Below, piece by piece: positions 8,344 through 18,419 of a stretch of DNA of 64,000 nt. The notes under the pieces are model-generated. The model ran no database searches and was not told the origin of the DNA. It saw only the letters and a program-made list of their open reading frames with translations. This stretch comes from Candidatus Accumulibacter regalis (GTDB lineage: Bacteria; Pseudomonadota; Gammaproteobacteria; Burkholderiales; Rhodocyclaceae), in contig JEMY01000013.1 in the NCBI GenBank assembly GCA_000585075.1, positions 62,001 to 126,000 on the forward strand, written 5' to 3'. The position numbers and the translations under genes are program-made. The number at the start of each line of letters is the position of its first letter. The first letter of the stretch is position 1.

Positions 8344-10035
8344 TCAGTGACCAGATGCACCTGCGGCACCGATGCCGGTTTCCGAGCGCACCTTCTGCGC
8401 CGGGTAAAGCGAGCGTTCGAGCTGTGCTTGCTTGCCGGTATCCATCTTGGAAACCAGGTAGATGGTCAGGAAAGCAGCCGACATCGAGAACAGGCCCGGC
8501 GACGAGTACGGGAACAGCGCCGAGCCCTTCGGATTGCCCATGACGGCCTCCCACACCGAAGCCGAAACGATGGTCAGGCCAACCGACGAGATCAGGCCGA
8601 CGAAACCACCCGCCACGGCCCCCTTGGTCGTGCAGTCCTTCCATAGTACCGACATGAAGAGCACCGGGAAGTTGGCCGAGCAGGCGATGGCAAAAGCGAG
8701 CATCACCATGTAGGCGACGTTCTGCTTCTCGAAGGCGATACCGAGAATCACGGCGATGATGCCCAGGCAGACGGTGGTGATCTTCGACACGCGCAGTTCC
8801 GCAGCCGAATCGGCCTTGCCCTTGCAGAACACCGTCGCGTACAGATCGTGCGACACCGCCGACGCGCCGGACAGCGTGAGACCGGCAACCACTGCCAGGA
8901 TGGTGGCAAAAGCGACCGCCGAGATGAAGCCGAGGAAGACGTTGCCACCGACGGCGTTGGCCAGGTGGATGGCGGCCATGTTGCCGCCGCCCTTCAAACC
9001 CTTGGCCAGATCGCCATCGACGTAGTACGCGCCGGGATCCTGGGTGAGAAGGACGACCGCGCCAAAGCCGATGATGAAGGTGAGGATGTAGAAGTAGCCG
9101 ATCCAGGTAGTCGCCCAACCCACTGACTTGCGTGCTTCCTTGGCGCTCGGAACGGTGAAGAAGCGCATCAGGATATGCGGCAGGCCGGCGGTACCGAACA
9201 TCAGCGTCATGCCGACCGAGATCGCCGAGATCGGATCCTTGATCAGCGCACCGGGCCCCATGATGGCGTCGTGCTTGGAGTGGATTTCAACCGCCTTGGC
9301 AAAGAGTGCCTCGGGATTGAAATTGAACTGCCAGAGCACGGCCAGGGCCATGAAGCTTGCGCCACAGAGCAGCATGATCGCCTTGATGATCTGCACCCAG
9401 GTGGTTGCCGTCATGCCGCCAAACAGCACGTAGCACATCATCAGTACGCCGACGATGACCACTGCGTAGTGGTACTCGAGACCAAAGAGGACCTTGATCA
9501 GCTGACCCGCACCGACCATCTGCGCAATCATGTAGAAGCAGACGACGACCAGCGAACCGGACGCCGCGAAGATGCGGATCGGCGTCTGCGAGAAGCGGTA
9601 GGCGGCGACGTCGGCGAAGGTGAACTTGCCGAGGTTGCGCAGGCGTTCGGCCATCAGGAAGGTAATCACCGGCCAGCCGACCAGCCAGCCGATCGAGAAG
9701 ATCAGGCCGTCAAAACCGTTGGCAAATACGAGACCGGAGATTCCCAGGAAGGACGCCGCAGACATGTAGTCGCCGGCAATCGCCAGACCGTTCTGGAAGC
9801 CGGTAATGCCGCCGCCGGCGGTATAGAAGTCAGCCGCCGTCTTGGTCTTGCTTGCTGCCCACTTGGTGATGAACAGGGTCATGATCACAAAGGCGCCAAA
9901 CATGGCGATCGCAACCCAGTTGGTTTCCTGCTTTACCGTGGTCCCGAGGTCGCCGCCAGCAGCCACGGCCACGCCGGCGATCAGCAAGCCGAGCAGGATC
10001 ACCGGGCTGTTGCGGATGGTCTTGGCAATCATCAT
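8344..10035 (-). CDS. actP: Cation/acetate symporter ActP (SSS family)
   Basis: A 563-residue sodium/solute symporter family protein with an N-terminal hydrophobic leader ([19 protein letters not shown]) and about 13 membrane segments. Diagnostic stretches are [77 protein letters not shown], and [19 protein letters not shown]. In E. coli ActP carries acetate, glycolate and related short acids. The first ATG (10035) overlaps the stop of the DUF485 gene (ATGA), the standard yjcH-actP arrangement. No acs gene is adjacent. The divergent two-component system beyond yjcH is a plausible regulator. Confidence 0.95.
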   Translation of the reverse strand: MMIAKTIRNSPVILLGLLIAGVAVAAGGDLGTTVKQETNWVAIAMFGAFVIMTLFITKWAASKTKTAADFYTAGGGITGFQNGLAIAGDYMSAASFLGISGLVFANGFDGLIFSIGWLVGWPVITFLMAERLRNLGKFTFADVAAYRFSQTPIRIFAASGSLVVVCFYMIAQMVGAGQLIKVLFGLEYHYAVVIVGVLMMCYVLFGGMTATTWVQIIKAIMLLCGASFMALAVLWQFNFNPEALFAKAVEIHSKHDAIMGPGALIKDPISAISVGMTLMFGTAGLPHILMRFFTVPSAKEARKSVGWATTWIGYFYILTFIIGFGAVVLLTQDPGAYYVDGDLAKGLKGGGNMAAIHLANAVGGNVFLGFISAVAFATILAVVAGLTLSGASAVSHDLYATVFCKGKADSAAELRVSKITTVCLGIIAVILGIAFEKQNVAYMVMLAFAIACSANFPVLFMSVLWKDCTTKGAVAGGFVGLISSVGLTIVSASVWEAVMGNPKGSALFPYSSPGLFSMSAAFLTIYLVSKMDTGKQAQLERSLYPAQKVRSETGIGAAGASGH

Positions 10036-10346
10036 TGATGGGCCTCGTGGATGATCTCGGCGGTCAGGTCGTCGAACTCCGAGTTGGCACGGCGGACGTA
10101 GATATTGGTGATGATGATGGTCAGCAGGATGACCCCGACCCCCATCGGAATACCGATCGAAGTGACCATGCCATCGGCCAGTTTCCTGGCCAGAAACTCC
10201 TTGTCGAAGGCAATCAGCAGGATGTATCCATAGTAGATAGCCATGATCAGGACGGTCATGACGATGCTGTAGGTCGAGCGCATGCTCACCAGTTTCTTGT
10301 ACTTGGGGTTGGCGGTAATACGCGCCACCACGTCGTCGTCTTTCAT
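10032..10346 (-). CDS. yjcH: DUF485 membrane protein YjcH
   Basis: A 104-residue inner-membrane protein with two hydrophobic segments ([20 protein letters not shown] and [20 protein letters not shown]) joined by the short loop containing LARKLADG, as in DUF485. CGGAGGCAAC before the ATG gives a strong ribosome-binding site. It is co-encoded with actP by a 4-base overlap, as in enterobacterial acs-yjcH-actP. Its function is unknown; it may assist ActP. Confidence 0.92.
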   Translation of the reverse strand: MKDDDVVARITANPKYKKLVSMRSTYSIVMTVLIMAIYYGYILLIAFDKEFLARKLADGMVTSIGIPMGVGVILLTIIITNIYVRRANSEFDDLTAEIIHEAHQ

Positions 10347-10710
10347 GTTGCCTCCGCGGAAGGGAAGGGTTCGTCGAATCGTTCACGCTGACTGCCGCGC
10401 TGAAGGTAGGCTTGCGAACTTACGCCGGGCTTACAAAGTCTTATTTTTTCTGTTTATTAACAGTGACTTACATGACACTGAGCAAAGGCTTAACAGGCGC
10501 TTACAAGGGGCAAGAATGTTCTGATCGCTGGCGCCCGGCCGACTGCCGCGGGATGCTGCTGGTGCACGTCAAGGCCACCTGCTGCGCACTGCATTCGCCG
10601 GGTACAATCGCTGACGCGCGGCTGGCCAGCACGCTGCCCGAGGCCTGTTTCCAGGGCGAGCCGCGCCCCCTTACCCCTGTCCTTTGCCCGCCTGCCGATC
10701 GAGGTCCTTG
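10347..10710. other. Divergent intergenic region between yjcH and the response regulator
   Basis: 364 bases without a gene. The notable content is the CTTA half-site array at 10419-10504, described separately, in a locally AT-rich patch (10436-10475) that probably includes the yjcH-actP promoter. GAGG at 10701-10704 serves as the ribosome-binding site of the response regulator. Confidence 0.6.
10419..10504. promoter_or_regulatory. Phased CTTA direct-repeat array, candidate OmpR-family operator
   Basis: CTTA half-sites begin at 10419, 10430, 10440, 10467, 10489 and 10500. The first pair and the last pair are exactly 11 bp apart, and 10467 to 10489 is 22 bp, so most sites lie on one helical face. 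PmrA/QseB-type OmpR regulators bind direct CTTAA-like repeats with an 11-bp period. The adjacent regulator at 10711 belongs to that family. The array lies between the divergent yjcH-actP operon and the regulator gene, so control of either or both is plausible. Confidence 0.6.
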
Positions 10711-11394
10711 ATGCTTGTCCTGTTGATAGAAGATGATCCGGAGCTCTCTGATGGCGTCGCCACATTTCTTGCCGGGCAAGGCGACAGCGTTGTCGTCGAA
10801 TCCAATGGCATGGCAGCGGATCGCTTGTTGCAGGAGAGGAAGTTCGACTTCGTTCTCGTCGATGTCGGCCTGCCAGGACTGAGCGGCTACGAAATCGTGC
10901 GCCGCATCCGGGAGCGTCGCCAATCGCTGCCGGTGATCATGATCACCGCACGTGATGCCCTAGACGATCGAATCTACGGGCTGGACCTCGGCGCGGACGA
11001 CTACCTGTCGAAGCCCTTCGAGCTGGCCGAACTGACCGCGCGCATGCGCGCGACCACGCGTCGTGGTGCCAACAGCGTTGCCCGGCGAATCGAATTTGGC
11101 CCGCTGTCGATGGACATACAGGGGCGACACGCCTCGCTGGCCGAGCAGCCCCTGATCGTTTCCAGCCGCGAATGGGATCTGCTCAGCACTCTCGCCGCGG
11201 CTGACGGGCACACGGTGCCGAAGGAACGGCTGCAAGGCGATGGCAGCGTCAACGCCCTGGAAGTCTACGTCCACCGCCTGCGCCGTCGACTGGAACCAGC
11301 CGGCCTGAACATCCGCACCGTGCGCGGCTTCGGCTACCGTCTGGAAATCACCGCGGGCGTAGCCATCAAGACGCGGCCCGATGCCAACCGTTAA
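10711..11394 (+). CDS. OmpR-family response regulator (QseB/TctD-like)
   Basis: A 227-residue two-domain regulator. The receiver domain has acidic residues EDD at 7-9, the phosphoacceptor Asp51 in FVLVDVGLPG, the switch Thr in VIMITARDA, and Lys in DDYLSKPFE. The C-terminal winged helix shows LIVSSREWDLLSTLA and NALEVYVHRLRRRLEPAGLNIRTVRGFGYRLE. The start is ATG 10711 with GAGG upstream; longer frames add an unsupported leader. Its 3' end overlaps the sensor kinase by 14 bp. The overall pattern is that of the TctD/QseB group that senses carboxylates or metals, but the ligand is unknown. Confidence 0.9.
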   Translation: MLVLLIEDDPELSDGVATFLAGQGDSVVVESNGMAADRLLQERKFDFVLVDVGLPGLSGYEIVRRIRERRQSLPVIMITARDALDDRIYGLDLGADDYLSKPFELAELTARMRATTRRGANSVARRIEFGPLSMDIQGRHASLAEQPLIVSSREWDLLSTLAAADGHTVPKERLQGDGSVNALEVYVHRLRRRLEPAGLNIRTVRGFGYRLEITAGVAIKTRPDANR

Positions 11395-12901
11395 CGCCAG
11401 CAAGGCAGGAGGCGGAAGCCATTCGGGCGCACCGGGCAGCGAGGTCCGCGCGACGACAAGGCGGGCGGGGACCAGTCTCCGGCGCAGCCTGCTGCGAGCG
11501 CTGGTACTGCCGATCGCCGCCGCCCTGCTGACGGGTGGCGTGTTCGGCTATCGAGCGGCCGAGAAAGTGGTCAGCAGTGCCTACGACCAGAGTCTGTCGA
11601 ACCTGGCAAACGGCATCGCCAACCGTGCCCGGGTGGAAAACGGTGAAATCACCATCACCCTGTCGCCTGAGGCAGACGCCCTCCTGCGCACCGACACGGT
11701 GGACAACATCTATTTCCGGGTACGCGACGACTTCGGCCGAATCATCGCCGGCGACGCCGATCTGCCGCCGCCCGAGATTCCCGGGAGCGACTCGCCGGCA
11801 CCGTCGCGGGAGACCCCGGCGAGCGATGAAGCCACCGCCAGTGGGCCGAGAATTTCGTTCTTTGACGCCCACTTCCGTGATCAGACGATACGCGGGGTGC
11901 GTTTCCACCCGATCGTCGACGGGCAAGGCATCTACGTCACGGTCGCCGAAACACTGGGCAAGCGCCGTGCGGCCATTCGCGACCTGTTGCTCGGCTTCGG
12001 TCTGGCCGTTTTTCTGGTACTCGCCGCCATCGCTGCCGTCGTACGCTACGGAATCACCTCCGGCCTGGCATCGCTGGATCACCTGCAATCGGAGCTTGCC
12101 GACCGTTCCGGCGAGGATCTCGCCCCGGTCGATCTGAACCAGGTGCCCGTCGAAATCCACGCGTTGGTGCGTGCGCTGAACGCCCTCCTGACGCGCTTGC
12201 AGGATGCGCACACCGCGCAACGGGAATTTCTGCAGAATGCTGCGCATCAATTGCGCACGCCCCTCGCCGGTCTGCAAGTCCAGGTCGAATTGCTCCGCAG
12301 CCAGCAGACTGACCAGACGGTGGCGGAGAATTTGCGCCAGTCGGTCAAGCGCGTCACTCGCCTGGCCAATCAGTTTCTGGCGCTGGCCCGAGCCGAGGGC
12401 GGTCAGCATCTGATGGCGAATGCGTCGTCGGTCGATCTGGCCAAGCTGATCGACGAGATGCTCGACGACTGGCTGCGCATCGCCGACGAGAAGAAGATCG
12501 ATTTCGGCATGCAGCGCGATCTTTCGACGATGGCCGGCGATCCGACGCTGCTCCGGGAACTGATCGCCAACCTGGTCGACAACGCACTCAAATACACGCC
12601 CGCCGGCGGACAGGTCACCCTGCGCTGCGAACGCGTCGCTGACGTCGTCGAGATTGACGTCAGCGACAACGGCCCCGGTATTCCCGAGCACGAGCGCGAA
12701 CGCGTATTCGAGCGTTTTCATCGCTTGCCCGACGCGCCGGCGACCGGCAGTGGCCTGGGTTTGGCGATTGCGCGGGAAACGGTTGGCGGTCACCGCGGTT
12801 CGATCGCCATCGTCGGCGCGGCCGACGGCGAAGGCACCTGCGTCCAGGTGCGCTTGCCAGCCAAGCCGGCGACCGCTTCGCTGGCCAGCCGCTCTGCCTG
12901 A
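11381..12901 (+). CDS. Sensor histidine kinase (QseC/TctE-like)
   Basis: A 506-residue membrane histidine kinase. The first transmembrane segment (LLRALVLPIAAALLTGGVFG) is near residues 33-55. A periplasmic domain of about 150 residues follows (2CSK_N-like: NIYFRVRDDFGRIIAGDADL, IRGVRFHPIVDGQGIYVTVA). The second transmembrane segment (LLLGFGLAVFLVLAAIAAVV) comes before a HAMP-like linker. The H-box is NAAHQLRTPLAGLQVQ with His289. The N, G1 and G2 boxes are LIANLVDNALKYTP, VSDNGPGIP and GSGLGLAI. It overlaps the response-regulator gene and the two form a two-component pair. Position beside yjcH-actP suggests that a short-chain acid or acetate is sensed (inference). Confidence 0.9.
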   Translation: MPTVNASKAGGGSHSGAPGSEVRATTRRAGTSLRRSLLRALVLPIAAALLTGGVFGYRAAEKVVSSAYDQSLSNLANGIANRARVENGEITITLSPEADALLRTDTVDNIYFRVRDDFGRIIAGDADLPPPEIPGSDSPAPSRETPASDEATASGPRISFFDAHFRDQTIRGVRFHPIVDGQGIYVTVAETLGKRRAAIRDLLLGFGLAVFLVLAAIAAVVRYGITSGLASLDHLQSELADRSGEDLAPVDLNQVPVEIHALVRALNALLTRLQDAHTAQREFLQNAAHQLRTPLAGLQVQVELLRSQQTDQTVAENLRQSVKRVTRLANQFLALARAEGGQHLMANASSVDLAKLIDEMLDDWLRIADEKKIDFGMQRDLSTMAGDPTLLRELIANLVDNALKYTPAGGQVTLRCERVADVVEIDVSDNGPGIPEHERERVFERFHRLPDAPATGSGLGLAIARETVGGHRGSIAIVGAADGEGTCVQVRLPAKPATASLASRSA

Positions 12902-12955
12902 GCAGCAGCGACAGCCAGCGCTTACAATGCCCGCTCAGTAGCGGGAGAGTGAGCA

Positions 12956-14122
12956 ATGGAAAGCATCGAAGCGGTGGTCATCGGTGCCGGCGTCGTCGGC
13001 CTGGCCTGCGCGCGCGAGTTGGCGCGGCGCGGATTCGAAACGGTGATTCTCGAACGGCACGGCGCCTTCGGCACTGAGACCAGCGCGCGCAACAGCGAGG
13101 TCATCCACGCCGGGCTCTACTACCCGACGGATTCGCTGAAGGCAAGGCTCTGCGTGGCCGGTCGACAACAGCTCTACGCCTTCTGCGCCACACACGCGAT
13201 CAGCCACCAACGCTGTGGCAAGCTGGTCGTCGCCACTTCGCCGGCGCAGGAGAGCAGGCTGGCAGCCCTGCAGAAGCAGGGCGAAGCCAACGGCGTCGAC
13301 GATCTGCAGCGCCTGAGCGCCGCCGAGGCGCGCGCGCTCGAACCCGGGCTGGCCTGTACGGCAGCTCTCCTCTCGCCTTCCACCGGCATCGTCGACAGCC
13401 ACGGCCTGATGCTCGCCCTGCTTGGCGACGCCGAGACCGCCGGCGCGGCGCTGGCCCTGCACAGCCCCTTGCTGCGCGGATCGCTGGACGCGAACACGCC
13501 GGGCATCGTGCTCGAAAGCGGCGGTGCTGACGGCCTGCGCTTCAAGGCCAGGCGGGTGATCAACGCCGCCGGCCTGTGGGCGCCGCAGGTGGCGGCGTCG
13601 CTGGCCGGCTTCCCGAGGACGCTGATCCCGGCCAACTTCCACGCCAAGGGCAGTTACTACGCCTTGACGGGTCGCACGCCGTTCTCGCGACTGGTTTACC
13701 CGCTCCCCGAAGCCGGCGGCCTGGGAGTGCACCTGACGCTCGATCTCGGTGGCCAGGCGCGCTTCGGCCCGGACGTCGAGTGGTTGCCGGACCCGACCCC
13801 TGGCCAGCCGATCGACGAACCCGACTATCGCGTCGACCCGGCGCGCGCCGACGCCTTCTACGCCGAGATCCGCCGCTACTGGCCGGCCTTGCCGGACGCG
13901 GCATTGACGCCGGCCTACGCCGGAATCCGGCCCAAGATCGTCGGACCCGGCGCACCGGCGGCCGACTTCCTCATCCAGGGTCCGGCGCAACACGGCATTG
14001 CCGGGCTGGTCAACCTGTTCGGCATCGAATCGCCCGGTTTGACGGCGTGTCTGGCGATCGCCGAGCGTGCCGCCGATGCCGCCGACGGGACCCGCGAGCG
14101 GCAATTCCGCGCACACGGCTGA
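12956..14122 (+). CDS. FAD-dependent oxidoreductase (DAO family, L-2-hydroxyglutarate oxidase-like)
   Basis: A 388-residue D-amino-acid-oxidase-fold flavoprotein. The FAD dinucleotide motif is [20 protein letters not shown] at the N-terminus. [21 protein letters not shown] follows, a segment shared with LhgO-like L-2-hydroxyglutarate dehydrogenases. [16 protein letters not shown] and the C-terminal [16 protein letters not shown] complete the fold. GGGAGAG precedes the ATG. Family members oxidise 2-hydroxy or amino acids and pass electrons to quinone or oxygen. The substrate is not determined by sequence alone. It follows the two-component genes by 54 bp and precedes a PIN-domain gene by 4 bp. 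Confidence 0.85.
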
Positions 14123-14126
14123 CGCC

Positions 14127-14645
14127 ATGCGCGCGGTCCTCGACACGAATGTAATCATCGACCTGCTGCACTTCGCCGATCCCGAGGCGCTGCTACTGCG
14201 CGCCGCCATCGACAACGGCTCGCTGCACTGCTTCAGCGACCGGCAGTGCCTGGACGAACTGGAACGTGTTGCGGCCTACGCGCAGTTTTCGCTCGATGGT
14301 GCGGCGCAGGAGGCGCTGATCGAGCGCTACCGCGGCTTCGTGAGCTTCTGCGAGCCGGCCGGGGATGAGGATGGTGACGCGTATCGGCTGCCGCGCTGTC
14401 GCGACGCTGACGATCAGAAATTCCTGATCCTCGCGCTCCGCTGCCGGGCCGACCTGCTGATTACCCGCGACCGCGAGTTGCTCAGACTGGCCGGGCGCCG
14501 TCACCCAGCGCCACCGTGTGCGATTGTTGGCGCCGCGCCGGCAGCGGCATTGCTGGCGGCGGGCACCGCCTTGCAACCGGCAGGCGCGACACCCGGGGAA
14601 ACACCGGCGTCGGCGAAGACGCGCTCGCCGAGCCGGTCAGTGTGA
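14127..14645 (+). CDS. PIN-domain protein (putative toxin component, COG1569-like)
   Basis: 172 residues. The PIN nuclease fold is seen from the N-terminus: MRAVLDTNVIIDLLHF (first acidic residue), CLDELERVAAYAQF (Glu), RDADDQKFLILAL (Asp cluster), and ADLLITRDRELLRLA (last Asp). Such proteins are metal-dependent RNases, commonly toxins, but no antitoxin gene is adjacent, so it may be solitary or have another role. The C-terminal 45 residues are Ala/Pro/Ser-rich and probably disordered. It starts 4 bp after the flavoprotein gene and is convergent with yaaA. Confidence 0.8.
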   Translation: MRAVLDTNVIIDLLHFADPEALLLRAAIDNGSLHCFSDRQCLDELERVAAYAQFSLDGAAQEALIERYRGFVSFCEPAGDEDGDAYRLPRCRDADDQKFLILALRCRADLLITRDRELLRLAGRRHPAPPCAIVGAAPAAALLAAGTALQPAGATPGETPASAKTRSPSRSV

Positions 14646-14690
14646 CGACCCGGAACCCCGCCTCGCGCAGTTGGGCTTGCGCGACGGCGC

Positions 14691-15461
14691 CTACTGGCCG
14701 CGCCGGAACACCCAGACGCTCTCGCTGGACGCCTCTTCGGCGTAGGCATAGCCACCGACGGTGAAATCCTTCAACGCAGCCGGCCCGGGAAGCCGGTTGA
14801 TGATCGCAAAACGCGCCATCAGGCCACGCGCGCGCTTGGCGAAGAAGCTGACGACGCGGAACTTGCCACCGCCCCAATCCTCGAACACCGGCCGCACGAC
14901 CGGCAGCGACAGCTTTTTCGGTTTGATTGCCTTGAAGTATTCCTCCGACGCCAGGTTGACCAGCACCGACGCGTTGGCGTCGGCCAGGGCGACGTTGAGC
15001 GCTTCGGTGATGCGCTCGTCCCAGAAAGCGTAGAGGTCCTTGCCGGCCGGGTTGGCCAGCCGCGTCCCCATCTCCAGCCGATAGGCCTGGATCAGGTCGA
15101 GCGGCCGCAGCAGGCCATAGAGTCCGGAGAGAATGCGCACGCGCTGCTGCGCAAACTGCAGGTCGTCCGCGGACAGCGTCTCGGCGTCGACGCCCGCGTA
15201 AACGTCGCCGTTGAAGGCCAGTATGGCCTGCCTGGCGTTGTCCAGAGTGAAAGGCTGCGACCACTCGGCATAGCGGGTCGCGTTCAGGGCAGCGAGCTTG
15301 TCACTGATCTTCATCAGACTGGCAAGCGCCGATGGAGACAGCTCACGCAGGCGCTCGATGAGCAGCTGTGACTGCTCGAGAAATTGCGCTTGCGAGTAAG
15401 CGGCAAGCGTCGATGGCGTCTGGTAATCGAAGGTCTTGGCGGGCGAGAGAACGATGATCAT
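14691..15461 (-). CDS. yaaA: Peroxide stress protein YaaA
   Basis: A 256-residue YaaA/DUF328 protein with the family N-terminus [16 protein letters not shown] and core motifs [52 protein letters not shown] and [13 protein letters not shown]. In E. coli YaaA lowers free iron under peroxide stress and is OxyR-controlled; it binds DNA of unusual structure in vitro. A GGAG lies upstream of the ATG at 15461. It is divergent from the Gcr-family gene; no OxyR site was identified. Confidence 0.93.
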   Translation of the reverse strand: MIIVLSPAKTFDYQTPSTLAAYSQAQFLEQSQLLIERLRELSPSALASLMKISDKLAALNATRYAEWSQPFTLDNARQAILAFNGDVYAGVDAETLSADDLQFAQQRVRILSGLYGLLRPLDLIQAYRLEMGTRLANPAGKDLYAFWDERITEALNVALADANASVLVNLASEEYFKAIKPKKLSLPVVRPVFEDWGGGKFRVVSFFAKRARGLMARFAIINRLPGPAALKDFTVGGYAYAEEASSESVWVFRRGQ

Positions 15462-15580
15462 CGGCTGGCTCCGGCGGCAGAAGTCTCGAGATGAATGTTT
15501 GCTACTATTCCGCCATTGTAATCGACGTCGTCAGCGGGCACGACTCTGCGCAGCACTTCACCTGCCTGAATGCCAAAGCA

Positions 15581-17620
15581 ATGGAAGAGATCCTCAGCCA
15601 ACTGCGCAGTCCGGACGCCAATTCGACGCAACTGCTGACCCAGTTGATCGACGAGATTCGACCCGCCGACGCGCACGACATCGCCTTCGCCAAGGGGCGC
15701 ATGGAAACCCTCAGCGGGATCCTGCACGCGCAACCCGAGCTGCGCGCGCGTTTGCGCGACACGCTGACCGAACTCGCCCAGACCCACCGTCATGGCGAGC
15801 TGTATACGGTCACCGGCATCCTGCCCAACACCGGCTTCGTCAGCGAAGCGCTGCGCCGCATCGGCCACAAGCTGCTGCCCGAAGTGCTCGACCGCGGGCT
15901 TTTGCGCACGGTCCTGCGGCGCATGTTTCACCAGGCGAGCGACCGCTACTGGGTCAACGGCGTCGGAGAAGATGCCTGGCTGCAGCTGATCGCCGCCATG
16001 CGCTTCGATGAGGTTCCGGCCAGCGGGCAAATGCCGGCCGCGGTCGGCGAAATCCTGCGCTCGCTGCGTGTCCTCTCGTACTGGATCGCCGCCGGCGGCA
16101 TGGAGCCGGAACTGCTGCGCCTGGAACCGTCGCTCGAAACCTACGAATCGCCTTTCGTCGCCCAGAACGTCGAGATGGCGGCCTACATCGATGCCTTCCC
16201 CGAGCACTGGGGCAAGCCGGTCGACGGCGACACCGACGACCGCCAGTCGCGCGTCCTCTTCAGCCAGTGCCTGGAAGTGATCGAACGTGTGCGCAGGAAG
16301 GCGGCCCGCGACGGCACCAGCATCCGCCTCACCTATCACCTGCGGCGCCTGCGGCAGCTGCTGCGCCGCAGCGAGCAGCTCCTCGACATTCTCGCCGGCC
16401 TGCAGAGCGACCGCAGCGGCGTCGCCGCCTATCCGCCGATCGTCACCCTGGCCATGCAGATCATCTGCGACGAGTGCCTGCGCGACAACCTCGCCCGCCA
16501 CCTGCGCCAGAACACCGAACTGATCGCCCTGCGGGTGACCGACAACGCCAGCCAGCGTGGCGAACACTACATCACCGAGACGGCGCCGGAATACTGGTCG
16601 ATGGCGCGCTCGGCGGCGATTGGCGGTGCGGTCATTGCGCTCATGGCCTGCCTGAAACTGGCCCTCGTCGAAACGCACATGCCGCCGCTGACCGGGGCGA
16701 TTCTTTTCTGCCTCAACTACGGACTGGGCTTCTGCCTGATCCACCTCCTACACGGCACCGTCGCCACCAAACAACCGGCGATGACCGCCAACGCCATCGC
16801 CGCCGGCATCGAGGAGGCCGGCGGCCGGTTGCGCAACGTCGAAGCGATGACCGACCTCATCGCGCGCGCCCTGCGCACTCAGGTCATCGCCATTCTCGGC
16901 AACGTCTTCATCGCCATCCCGCTCTCGGCGCTGCTCGCCTGGACCTTTCTTACGCTCAGCGGCACGCCCTTCGCCGGTCGCGAGGAATCGCTCTATCTCC
17001 TGAAGGCGCAAAGCCCGCTCCACGGCGGTGCCCTCTTCTACGCGGCGATTGCCGGCGTCTGCCTGTTCATCTCCGGCCTGATCAGCGGCTACTACGACAA
17101 CTACGCCGCCTACAACCGCGTCCCCGAGCGCATCCTGCAACTCGCCTGGCCGAAACGCCTGGTCGGCGAATCGCGCCGGCGCCGCTTCGCCACCTACGTC
17201 GGAGAAAACCTCGGCGCCCTCGCCGGCAACTTCCTCTTCGGCGTCCTGCTCGGCGGCACCACGCTCTTCGGCCTCCTCCTCGGCCTGCCGATCGACATCC
17301 GCCACGTCGCCTTCTCCTCGGCCTTCGTCGGCATCGCCTTTGTCGGGCTGGATTTCGGCGAACACCTGCTCCTCTTCGTCGCCGCGCTGATCGGCGTCGC
17401 CGCCATCGGCTTCATCAACCTGGCAGTCAGTTTCACGCTCGCGCTCAACATCGCGCTGCGCTCGCGCCAGGTTTCCGACCCGCAGTGGAAACTCCTGGCA
17501 CGATCGGTGTTCACTCACCTGCGCCGCAAGCCGGCGGACTTTTTCCTGCCGCCGCGGCGCAACGCTGAAGACGATGCGGTCCCGGCTGACGAACGGGGCG
17601 CGTCCGACAACAGCAAGTGA
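15581..17620 (+). CDS. Gcr-family putative site-specific recombinase (SpecificRecomb domain) membrane protein
   Basis: About 679 residues matching the Gcr family of Betaproteobacteria, annotated historically as site-specific recombinases. The N-terminal half is soluble and helical (IGHKLLPEVLDRGLLRTVLR, then GIEEAGGRLRNVEAM later). The second half has several membrane segments (AIGGAVIALMACLKLAL, ILFCLNYGLGFCLIHLLHG, AIAGVCLFISGLISGYYDN, LFGVLLGGTTLFGLLLGLPI, FVGIAFVGLDFGEHLLLFVA). A recombinase role is doubtful for a polytopic membrane protein and the real function is unknown. The start is placed at ATG 15581; an in-frame ATG at 15491 would leave only 29 bp to the divergent yaaA start. Confidence 0.8.
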   Translation: MEEILSQLRSPDANSTQLLTQLIDEIRPADAHDIAFAKGRMETLSGILHAQPELRARLRDTLTELAQTHRHGELYTVTGILPNTGFVSEALRRIGHKLLPEVLDRGLLRTVLRRMFHQASDRYWVNGVGEDAWLQLIAAMRFDEVPASGQMPAAVGEILRSLRVLSYWIAAGGMEPELLRLEPSLETYESPFVAQNVEMAAYIDAFPEHWGKPVDGDTDDRQSRVLFSQCLEVIERVRRKAARDGTSIRLTYHLRRLRQLLRRSEQLLDILAGLQSDRSGVAAYPPIVTLAMQIICDECLRDNLARHLRQNTELIALRVTDNASQRGEHYITETAPEYWSMARSAAIGGAVIALMACLKLALVETHMPPLTGAILFCLNYGLGFCLIHLLHGTVATKQPAMTANAIAAGIEEAGGRLRNVEAMTDLIARALRTQVIAILGNVFIAIPLSALLAWTFLTLSGTPFAGREESLYLLKAQSPLHGGALFYAAIAGVCLFISGLISGYYDNYAAYNRVPERILQLAWPKRLVGESRRRRFATYVGENLGALAGNFLFGVLLGGTTLFGLLLGLPIDIRHVAFSSAFVGIAFVGLDFGEHLLLFVAALIGVAAIGFINLAVSFTLALNIALRSRQVSDPQWKLLARSVFTHLRRKPADFFLPPRRNAEDDAVPADERGASDNSK

Positions 17621-17740
17621 TGTGCCAGGGGCTGGGTTAGCCACACGCCCAGAGCGTTGCGGCGGTGGTGAAATAGCGCTCACGCCTGTTGCCAAACCGC
17701 TTATGGTAGATTTCGCACGAACACCTGAAGAGGCTGAGCA

Positions 17741-18031
17741 TTGATCCCATCAGAGCTACTCCGACAGAACCGGCAACAAATCATGCAGATCGTCGCCGCT
17801 CACCGCGCCGCAAGACCGCGCGTTTTCGGCTCGGTTCTGCGTGGCGAGGATAGCGAAAAGAGTGACCTGGACCTGCTGGTTGATGCCCTACCGGGGGCGA
17901 CCCTGCTCGATCTCGGGAGTATCCAGATTGACCTTGAAGAACTCCTTGGCATCCGGGTAGACGTACTGACGCCAGGCGATCTGCCAACCCGGTTTCGCCA
18001 ACAGGTATTGCGGGAAGCACGGCCACTGTGA
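17741..18031 (+). CDS. MNT-domain nucleotidyltransferase, antitoxin of HEPN/MNT pair
   Basis: A 96-residue minimal nucleotidyltransferase. The signature GSVLRGEDSEKSDLDLLVD (residues about 30-48) contains GS and the DxD metal pair. A TTG start at 17741 is used because GAAGAGG lies 6-12 bp upstream and the family N-terminus fits. MNT proteins partnered with HEPN RNases act as antitoxins, in the Shewanella system by polyadenylylating a HEPN tyrosine. The stop overlaps the GTG of the HEPN gene (GTGA), so the pair is translationally coupled. Confidence 0.9.
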   Translation: MIPSELLRQNRQQIMQIVAAHRAARPRVFGSVLRGEDSEKSDLDLLVDALPGATLLDLGSIQIDLEELLGIRVDVLTPGDLPTRFRQQVLREARPL

Positions 18032-18405
18032 ATGCCAATGACACCAAGCTGCGGCAGCTGGACTACGTTGAGCACATGCTCGAGGCGATTCGCCTGGTCC
18101 GCAGTTACGTTAAAGGCATGAGCCGTGACGCCTTCTTCGCAGACAAGAAAACCCAGCAAGCGGTCGTCCTGAACATTCTGATTATTGGCGAGGCGGCCGC
18201 TCAGACTGCCAAGGAATACCCGGAATGGGCAAACCGACACCCGGAGGTTCCGTGGCGAGCCATGCGCGGCATGAGAAATCGTCTGGCACACGGCTACTTC
18301 GACATCAATCTGGAGTTGGTTTGGGATACGGTGCAGGGTCCCTTGCTTGAACTTCGAAGCCAGTTGCTTGGAGTCCTGAGCGAGGAATCTGCGGCCAAGA
18401 AATAA
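18028..18405 (+). CDS. HEPN-domain RNase toxin (DUF86) of HEPN/MNT pair
   Basis: A 125-residue all-helical HEPN protein. The active-site motif RNRLAHGY near residues 84-91 fits R-x4-H-x-Y, in which Arg and His form the RNase centre at the dimer interface and Tyr is the residue modified by the MNT partner in studied systems. A GTG start overlaps the MNT stop by 4 bp. Upstream helix VLNILIIGEAAAQTAKEYPE is typical of DUF86. The catalytic residues are intact, so the toxin is likely active. Its 3' side abuts remnants of another toxin-antitoxin module on the opposite strand. Confidence 0.9.
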   Translation: MNANDTKLRQLDYVEHMLEAIRLVRSYVKGMSRDAFFADKKTQQAVVLNILIIGEAAAQTAKEYPEWANRHPEVPWRAMRGMRNRLAHGYFDINLELVWDTVQGPLLELRSQLLGVLSEESAAKK

Positions 18406-18419
18406 ACGACAATGGGCGA

